Assembly (NCBI GenBank): GCA_029582155.1 | Contig: CM055911.1 | Coordinates: 51,831,419-51,895,418, forward strand | Origin: Panopea generosa | Lineage: Eukaryota > Mollusca > Bivalvia > Adapedonta > Hiatellidae | Reading direction: 5' to 3' | Length of the DNA stretch: 64,000 bases | In this document: positions 57,454-64,000 of the stretch, piece by piece | Layout: each line of letters opens with the position of its first letter | Numbering within the stretch: position 1 is the first letter of the stretch | Translations under genes and position numbers: made by a program | The notes under the pieces: model-generated | Told to the model about the DNA's origin: nothing | The model's database searches: none | What the model saw: only the letters and a program-made list of their open reading frames with translations

Positions 57454-57990
57454 CGCCGGTTACAGTTTTATGTTTAGCTCAGCTATTTCCCTGTTTCTGA
57501 ACAAACAACTCATATGATGGTGACTTAAGGTCTCACTACACAGTTGAATTTTGTTCTTTGTTCTATATAAAATAAATGTTATTGTTTTTTTTCATAGCAG
57601 GAATGTAAATCAATATAAAAATGCACAATTACTGGTAGGTTGACCACGTTTTTAAAAGAGGGTGCAGTGACACCCTCGGATTTTTTTAAAAAAGAAGTTT
57701 TCAAATGCTCTTCAATATATGCATATGTAAAAATCCTATAATCGACACTTTTTTAACACCCGTGATGTCATATTGCATTATATGCTATACCAACTTTTAC
57801 TCTTGTCACCTACAGCAAGAAATCACAACTACTACGACCCTTTTGAAAATATTTCGAAACCAAATTACATAGGCCTTGTTTTTAAGCGTAAGAATCATGT
57901 TCCCGTGGAAAAAAGGGACGTAACTGTGTAGTGAGACATTAACTTCATAAACACATTCATATTATGTTATAAAAACAATGTATATACTAG
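57454..57990 (+). repeat. Local duplication, filled copy (contains MITE T8)
   Basis: CCGGTTACAGTTTTATGTTT with AGCTCA and, right of the MITE, CTTCATAAACACATTCATAT with TATGTTATA match 58164-58265 (CCGGTTTAAGTTTTAATGTT; CTTCATAAACACATTCATAT with CATGTTATA). The only large difference is the 410-bp MITE, bounded here by TTAA on both sides. Confidence 0.8.
57529..57938 (+). mobile_element. MITE family T, reference copy (T8), 410 bp, TTAA target site
   Basis: TTAA at 57525-57528 and 57939-57942. Left end GGTCTCACTACACAGTT; right end, reverse complemented, TGTCTCACTACACAGTT: a 17-bp inverted repeat with one mismatch at the tip. No protein is encoded, so it is non-autonomous. The TTAA duplication is diagnostic of piggyBac-type insertion, though the GTCTC ends are unlike classic CCC ends, so superfamily assignment is open. 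Eight T copies lie in this window in both orientations. Confidence 0.92.
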
Positions 57991-58163
57991 TATATACTAA
58001 TTTCTATACTATGGTTAAATTTTTTTGTTTAACACGAGTTTAATATTTCAATCTATTTTATTTTTCATTAATACTATTGATTCTGTAAACTAATCACCAT
58101 CAACTAAGATAATTACACCACTGACCTTGACCTCTCAGAAGGACTTGATTGATAATTGCATTA

Positions 58164-58275
58164 TCCGGTTTAAGTTTTAATGTTTAGCTCATTTCGTTCT
58201 CTGGACAAACTACTTACGTTTTAATGTCTAAACTTCATAAACACATTCATATCATGTTATACAAATACTGTAAAG
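58164..58275 (+). repeat. Local duplication, empty-site copy
   Basis: Same flanks as 57454-57990 but joined directly, reading TAATGTC-TAAA-CTTCATAAAC where the other copy has TTAA-MITE-TTAA. TAAA is a one-base variant of TTAA. Confidence 0.75.
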
Positions 58276-58424
58276 TTCTCGGTTACCTAAATTTACATAC
58301 TTTGGACTCTAAATTATTCATTAATAGCATTTAATAAAAAGTCTGCATCCGTTTGCAGTGCTCTTGTTTGAAGAAAATTGATAGTCTGGGTATATTTGTT
58401 TTTAAACACGCTTGTCGTGTGGTA

Positions 58425-58530
58425 TTGTGACCGGGTAAGAGAGAGGTCGGGCGCACCTGTATACCAGGTTTAAACCTCTCAATGGCGTCTGTTGCTACTG
58501 GCCGTCCCAAGGCGGTGACCTTTGTGACTT
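58425..58530 (-). repeat. GC-richer patch, unidentified repeat fragment
   Basis: On the minus strand CGCCTTGGGACGGCCAGTAG, ACAGACGCCATTGAGAGG, CTGGTATACAGGTGCGCCCG and ACCTCTCTCTTACCCGGTCA give a 69-codon open frame (segments ALGRPVATDAIERFKPGI, QVRPTSLLPGHN). The composition differs sharply from the AT-rich flanks. It could be a retroelement remnant or an exon, but I see no clear splice signals and do not recognise it. Confidence 0.35.
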
Positions 58531-58619
58531 CTTTTGCCATTGCTTATATGTGTATGCAGAACACGTATTATGCCATATGTTTGTGTTTATGAAGCTTTGG
58601 TTGTTGTGTCCTTTAAATA

Positions 58620-58706
58620 TTATGTATCGTGTTGTTGTGTTGGGGTTTTTTGTTGTTGTTTTTTTGTGTTTTTTTTGTGTTGTTTTTTTTCGGGGGGGGG
58701 GGGGGG
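58620..58706. repeat. GT-rich low complexity ending in G16
   Basis: T and GTT runs followed by CGGGGGG, an uninterrupted G run of about 16. Low-complexity frames here are incidental. Confidence 0.85.
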
Positions 58707-59037
58707 TTATCAATTTCTTTTCTACTTCAGTCTACATATTTTAACAGAAAAGGAAACAATAACACAAACAACAATATATTGTTTACGTTAAACGTCAATC
58801 CAAAGTTGTTCAATGTACTTTTAGCTTATCGCCTCGTCAAGTCGTAGTTATTAACGTTTTAATACATTCAATGTAACAATCTACAGCCAATCGTAACGAA
58901 ATATCATCCTCCTTCGATCATTATTTGTTTATGCAAACTTTGAATTTTGATTGACAAAATTTCACCTACGGAGTTAAAACTATCAGAACTTTGAGTAACT
59001 TAGCACAAACATATCTTTATTAATCTATAGAATCTGA

Positions 59038-59092
59038 TTTTTTTTTGTGGGGGTGGGTGTTGTTTTTTGGGGAGGGTTTTGTTTTGTTTTTC
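59038..59092. repeat. GT-rich low complexity
   Basis: T9 then GGGGGTGGGTGTTG and TTTTGTTTTG. Same style as 2567-2640 and 58620-58706. Confidence 0.8.
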
Positions 59093-59250
59093 AAAATCTA
59101 TATTGTTTATTAATTTAAACTTTAATTAATTAAAAAAAATAATTCTGTTTTAATAGTGAGCTCTTTTCATGGAATGTTAAAAGAATCGTGTGTTTTTATG
59201 TATAATGTAGTTTACGGACACTCTCAACTACTCATGTACGTATTGTTTAA

Positions 59251-59460
59251 CCCTTTACTCCGTAGATACGCGTTATCCCGCACCAATCACAGAAGGTCTT
59301 TGAAAACAGTGCAGGAAGAGTTCAGATTGCTCGTAACGAGCAATCTGAACACTTCCTGTACTGTTTTTCTACTCTGCCAGTTAATATAAACGTAATTCAT
59401 CCATTGCTGATACGTGGTGAATTAATACTTAGTCCAAGAAAATGCTTATGAAGCAAAGGG
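59251..59460. mobile_element. piggyBac-like MITE (copy PB2) with extended central palindrome
   Basis: TTAA at 59247-59250 and 59461-59464; ends CCCTTTACTCC and, reverse complemented, CCCTTTGCTTC. GATACGCGTTATCCCGCACC and CAATCACAGAAGG match PB1. The central palindrome (arms 59302-59334 and 59336-59368, 30 of 33 pairs) is 33 bp per arm against 16 bp in PB1; the extra part is the self-complementary TTCAGATTGCTCGT and its mirror. Confidence 0.88.
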
Positions 59461-59464
59461 TTAA

Positions 59465-60130
59465 CAAATATAAATGTTTGGTACCAAGAACAATTTTAAC
59501 AAGTATTATAGTTATTGAAAACTGTTTACATGTAAACTGAATATAGCAAACTTTTATTCAAGTCTTCTTTTCACACAACCAACATCAGTAATTAATCACC
59601 TTCAATATATAGGTCAACCATCTGGTGATAAATAAACCATGCATAGCACTTGTATCAATTACACCCATTCTTTTACTGTAATTATACTAAAAGAAAAATT
59701 CAATAAAGACGATCATACACAAACAAAACAAACACCCATAGTTCCGAAGGCCATTTTATTCGACACAGTATACAATTATTTGCATTACACCTAGAGAGAA
59801 TGAAGAAAAAAACAATAGACCAGCGCGGTATATTGAACACGACATTAGCGATACGGAGTCAATATACTGTAGCTGGTGCAGCCGTCAGCTGTTATGTTGG
59901 GACCGGGCGACTTCAGTATTATTCTATTGGATTAATAGCTGTTATTTTCTCTTTGGATAAAGTTACTGACGCGTTTTGGCAATCTGATCACAGTATCATT
60001 ATACACAGTGTTTTTTTAAATTTGTATATTGCATGATACAAAAAAAATAGTGTTAATAAATGCGATGTGTTAACACTAAAAGAAGTGATGTAAAGGTGTA
60101 ATTTTAACTATACAGTGATTTTTACCTTTG
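59465..60130. other. AT-rich spacer upstream of candidate exon 2
   Basis: A 78-codon frame at 59800-60036 (with segment QYTVAGAAVSCYVGTGRLQY) has moderate composition but no donor or acceptor that I trust; left uncalled. Confidence 0.35.
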
Positions 60131-60151
60131 TTAAGAGACCAGGCTTTAATT

Positions 60152-60244
60152 ATGAATTCGGCTGCAGGCGCCTCTAATGTTGTTGTTCACAGTAAGGAGA
60201 GAAAATCGTCGAAAAACACTTCAAAACAGCCGGTAGATCTTGAG
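60152..60244 (+). CDS. Candidate first coding exon, unknown protein
   Basis: ATG at 60152 opens 31 codons ending exactly at GAG|GTACGT, a strong donor in phase 0. The peptide is small-residue and Ser/Lys rich (MNSAAGASNVVVHSKER then KSSKNTSKQPVDLE), like a disordered N terminus, and codons are clearly GC-richer than flanks. An internal-exon reading is also possible, because TTTTTACCTTTGTTAAG upstream is an acceptor-like pyrimidine tract and the frame stays open back to it. No downstream exon was located before the window ends. Product not recognised. Confidence 0.4.
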
Positions 60245-60249
60245 GTACG

Positions 60250-61600
60250 TATTCGAGTGCAAAACCTACCAAAGAATTGAATTCTGTATTTTTACAAAAT
60301 TGTTTAAATCTACCATTGTTAAGACTAACGATGCCTTTGTAATCAGAAAACAAATAAATATATTTGCAAGAAAAACGCACATCAGCATTTAAGTAATCGA
60401 GTCCTTATTATCGAATGATTCTTTCCACGTAATTGAAGAAATTAAATATGCATATATTAACTAATTAATTCTGTATGTTTTAAATATTTGATTGGCCTTT
60501 GTATAAAGAAAATTAACACGGCTATACAAAATGTAGTACATGCCTACAAGAGATTATTTCAATTTTTTATTGAATAAAATAGAAATAGCTTATTTAGACT
60601 TAAAATCGTTACGCCTGTGGAAAAACGCAGTATAATAAATTCCAAGCGTAAGCATCATGTATTTGCATAAAAGAAAAAAACGATAGCTCATTTCTACACT
60701 GTTAATCGTTGTTTAAATTTATTCTCCCATTTATTTCATTTATTCTCTTTCAATTTCATTACTGTGGTATATTGACTTAAAGGAACGTGTCCCGTAATAT
60801 TTTCAAATTAGTAATTTTGAGTGAAAGAAAAAACACGTTTATATTTCGTTTTATGTTGTTCGCTCAATCTTAAATTACTTACAATCTCACCAATGTTAAC
60901 ATCACACACATGTTTTAGTTGTTTTTCATCCTCCTGGACGCTGTGAGACAATTCGAAGCTAGATTTTATCCATTTTTTTCTTCTGTTTTAGACATTTCTT
61001 AACCTGGTATTCCTAACATACTGATGTTTGTATACGATATATGGTAACATAAAATCTGTTTTTAAACCACCAAACAAAATTATTTTAGAAATAATCAATG
61101 TATGGAAGCTGATATTATTGACATAAAAATGCCGCCTAATTTTGGTAATCCAAAATAGCCGCTCAATTATGGAAGATACAAAATAACCGCCAAAATATTA
61201 ATTTATGATATATTAATCAATAATTTTCTACATTAAGCTTTACTTGCTGTTATGTATAGTATGACAATGGTTAGAATAACTAAACTATGTCTCAAAACCA
61301 TAAAGACCAGCGTTTGGAATTAATTTCTTTAAAAAATCTAATATGACTGGCAAACATAATAACCCACAAAAACAATACTGATTGCTATTAGAATAACATA
61401 GATATGTTTTAGCCGAGTTTAGTGCATCGTTGGTTTTATACGAGTACGAGTTTGAATATGTAATGGTTACATTTATATATCAATCAGTGTATTAAAGATT
61501 ACCATGGCATTTAAAAAGACAGTTTTACATAGTACCATGCATGTATTATTCGAGATCATACTTTTTTTTCATTACTATCATTATCAATAGTATACTGATT
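60250..61600. other. AT-rich spacer, possibly intron 1 of the candidate gene
   Basis: No exon, RNA or element could be supported. Confidence 0.35.
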
Positions 61601-61617
61601 AATTTGTATCATTATAA

Positions 61618-61671
<54 letters not shown>
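61618..61671. repeat. (TTA)n microsatellite
   Basis: Near-pure TTA triplets, about 18 units. Confidence 0.95.
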
Positions 61672-61673
<2 letters not shown>

Positions 61674-61688
61674 GTTATTATAAGGAGC

Positions 61689-62059
61689 AGTAGTAGTAGT
61701 ATTAATAAGCAGTAATATCAGAAGTAGTAGCTGAAGCGGTACAAGTAGTAGTAATAATAGTAGTAGTTTTAATAGTAGTAGTTGTTGTAGTAGAAATAGT
61801 AGTGATATTGGTAGTAGTAATAGAAGTAATAGTAGAAGCAATAATAGTAATAGTAGTAGACAGTGGTACTAATACTAATAGTAGTAGTAGTAGTTGTTGT
61901 TGTAGTAGTAGTAGTAGTAGTTGTTGATGTTGTTGTAGTTGTAAGAGTTGCAGCGGTAGTATTAGTAGCAGAAGTAGTAGTAGTAGTAGTAGAAGTAGTA
62001 GTTGTAGTTGTAGTAGTAGTAGTAGAAGTAGTAGTAGTAATAGGAGAAGTTGTTGTAGC

Positions 62060-62108
<49 letters not shown>

Positions 62109-62146
62109 ATTAGTAGAAGTTGTAGTAGCAGTAGTAGTAGTAGTAA

Positions 62147-62198
<52 letters not shown>

Positions 62199-62229
62199 AG
62201 TATTACTAACAGTAGTAATAGTAGCAGTA

Positions 62230-62277
<48 letters not shown>

Positions 62278-62375
62278 ATAGTAGTAGTAATAGTAGTAGT
62301 TGTAATAGCAGTAGTAGTAATAGTAGTAGTTGTAATAGCAGTAGTAGTATTAGTAATAGTAGTAGTTGTAATAGC

Positions 62376-62428
<53 letters not shown>

Positions 62429-62455
62429 AAGTAGTAGTAGTAGTAGCTGTAGTTG
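61689..62455. repeat. (TAG)n complex microsatellite, about 770 bp
   Basis: GTA/TAG triplets with interspersed TTG, CAG, GAA and AAT triplets. The phase is kept over long stretches, producing open frames of 113 to 237 codons (poly-Val, poly-Ser, or poly-Leu/Thr on the minus strand) that are microsatellite translations. The largest simple repeat in the window; a smaller relative lies at 22 kb. Confidence 0.95.
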
Positions 62456-62469
62456 TCTATCAGGCAGAC

Positions 62470-63130
62470 TTATACACAACACATTACACCGTTACTAATA
62501 CGAGTACCATGATAAGCGTATTTGTGCACTAGCTAATCTATAACACATGCATATACATGAAGAAAACAAAACATCGTGTTATCATCAACCACATAATACG
62601 TACCGCAGCAGGGGTTTAGATGTATTTAGCGTCTGCAAAACCTGGCCAGGTCAAGCAATACACATTTGCAAATAAATATCATAAGCTCCTGGCTTTTATG
62701 CTTGGCATCAACAAATGCACATATGACACTTCATTAAATATACGTTTATAGTATAAGTGACGTTTGACAGAGTTAAAAATGATGTTTCTGTCATACGGTG
62801 TTATGATTAGACAGAAAAATAATGTTGTTAGCGATTGAAACCAGCGTACACAGCAATACATTGCTAACCATCATCACGTCAACATGAAAATTATATTGAT
62901 CAATCAAACAGTATGTACACCAAGGGAACATATGCTCAGGGATCAAAGAAAATATATAATAATTGACGTTCTCTGTTAGTTGCTTTGTTTTGGCAATTCA
63001 ACTTTATTTACGTATTTATCATATCCAGGTGTTGGTTATATACAGTTGTAAATCAATAAATAACTGTGATGATTTGTAGAAAACAAATATATAACATTTA
63101 CAAAAAGCAATAACAGTTATAAAAATATTA
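62470..63130. other. AT-rich spacer
   Basis: No supported feature. Confidence 0.4.
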
Positions 63131-63134
63131 ATTA

Positions 63135-63700
63135 TACCGTTATAATAATCAAAATGTATTAGCAACTTGGCAAGACATTTGCCTTTGGCCATTTAAAACG
63201 ATTACAGAAATATGGCAAAGACAATAATATACAGTTAAAACAATGCAAATAAATATAGTTTTTAAGATGGAAGTAGAATATAGATTAAGAAACAGTCAAC
63301 GTTTTTAGAATAGTTTTTTCTAATTATTAATGCTTCCTTGATGAATTTTGTAAGTTTTTGTTGACATAAAAGAATTGAATGTGTGTACTGAAGGCCATGA
63401 TATATGCTCTAAATATGTTTTCCTAATATAAGTTTACCTTGTACAACATAAGATAAAATGATACTCAGATTCAATTACATTTTGATTACACAATTTACAT
63501 AGACGGATTTCTCTAATGACCCAATTAAATCTACCAAATTCAATTTACTTTACCTAAGATATGAAAACTGTTTTCTCAATGCATCATTATCTATTTTATC
63601 AATATAATCTTCGTAACTAAAAGAGGTCTTAAAGTTTGTATAAAAATCAAGTTTAGATATATTATGTATACAGGCATTCCATTCTTGGATGGATAATGAT
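63135..63700 (-). pseudogene. Decayed non-LTR retrotransposon (LINE) ORF2 C-terminus and 3' UTR
   Basis: On the minus strand two blocks in different frames look like the end of a LINE reverse-transcriptase protein. Block 1 (about 63698 down to 63551) includes KTSFSYEDYIDKI and ends FSYLR. Block 2 (about 63530 down to 63440) includes EIRLCKLC and ESEYHFILCC, a C-x2-C-x9-H-x3-C zinc-knuckle-like motif of the kind placed after the reverse transcriptase in many CR1/L2-like LINEs (family knowledge). The frame changes between blocks and stops follow the motif, so it is dead. About 300 bp of 3' UTR-like DNA with TGGCCAAAGGC follows. The reverse-transcriptase domain itself is not in the window. Confidence 0.7.
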
Positions 63701-63848
63701 AAATAGCATAGATAGCATTGATTGCTTTAGATTGTTTTTATAAAACATAAAAAGTTCATTTTATGTATAAATAAAAATTCAAAAAATTAATACTTTCATT
63801 AAATGTAAAAAAAATATAAAACATGTTTGCATAAAATGTATTTAAAAT

Positions 63849-63880
63849 AATTATTATTATTATGATAATAATAATAATGT
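63849..63880. repeat. TTA/TAA mirror microsatellite
   Basis: TTATTATTATTATGATAATA followed by ATAATAATG is a short palindromic pair of TTA and TAA runs. Confidence 0.8.
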
Positions 63881-64000
63881 TCATATTGAGTAAAAGATAT
63901 TTAGAACAAAAAAGCACACAATCATGGACACATAAAAGGCATAGTAAACTTTTTCAAATTACCAGGCCTTATTTGACAATTGTCATTAAAAAGTGGTGAC

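Noticed and set aside
59800-60036. 78-codon frame as an exon before the 60.15-kb candidate
   Set aside because: No trustworthy splice site at either end and length is within chance expectation.
61769-62482. 237-codon minus-strand frame and overlapping 211- and 113-codon plus-strand frames
   Set aside because: They are translations of the TAG/GTA microsatellite (poly-Leu/Thr, poly-Val, poly-Ser) with no unique sequence or start context.
1-64000. Endogenous viral sequence, prokaryotic operon or toxin system
   Set aside because: No open frame shows viral, bacterial or toxin-family motifs; everything recognisable is eukaryotic repeat DNA.

Overview
The window reads as nuclear DNA of an invertebrate animal, most likely a bivalve or other mollusc. 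It is AT-rich, has no compact coding, and is crowded with microsatellites, minisatellites, tRNA-derived SINEs, short inverted-repeat elements (MITEs) and one decayed non-LTR retrotransposon end. The organism is inferred from repeat style (a LINE tail ending GTTTCAGTTTCAG, and SINE bodies containing TTGTGTCCTTGAG and AGCGACGTTAAAC), not from a gene or a database match. There is no sign of a bacterial, plasmid or viral genome. Repeat family letters (A, B, C, C', D, E, F, G, H, I, J, T, PB) are my own labels; no library was searched.

No complete gene could be supported. Two short plus-strand stretches look like real exons because they have coding-like composition and end in phase 0 at strong donors: 8372-8578 (AG|GTGAGT) and 60152-60244 (AG|GTACGT, possibly a first coding exon). 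Neither product is recognised. The rest is probably intronic or intergenic. Nearly all longer open frames fall in simple repeats, inside transposable elements, or in T-rich DNA where chance frames of this size are expected.

Layout. 0-10 kb: SINEs C1, D1 and A1, a 91-bp tandem array (4.45-5.24 kb), a facing (GA)n/(CT)n pair, a 42-bp tandem repeat, candidate exon 1 and MITE F1. 10-20 kb: a LINE 3' tail beside a SINE, MITEs F2, F3 and two G copies, and a 31-bp minisatellite of about 1.1 kb. 20-30 kb: a 51-bp tandem repeat, a TAG-rich microsatellite, 29-bp and 19-bp minisatellites, family E, T-MITEs, SINEs B2 and D2 (D2 with a 9-bp target duplication) and a piggyBac-like MITE. 30-40 kb: a 0.5-kb foldback element, SINEs D3, C', B3 and D4, T-MITEs and a TTG microsatellite. 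40-50 kb: SINE A copies, a cluster of E copies and two degenerate tandem arrays. 50-60 kb: more T-MITEs, including one inserted at TTAA in one half of a local duplication whose other half is empty, and a second piggyBac-like MITE. 60-64 kb: candidate exon 2, a TTA/TAG microsatellite of about 0.8 kb, and on the minus strand the 3' end of a decayed LINE.

The most informative structures are the filled-versus-empty pair at 57.45-58.28 kb, the two piggyBac-like MITEs whose central hairpin differs by a palindromic extension, the long foldback at 30.5-31.0 kb, the frame-cycling 29-bp array, and family E, whose copies keep CRE-like and CCAAT motifs.
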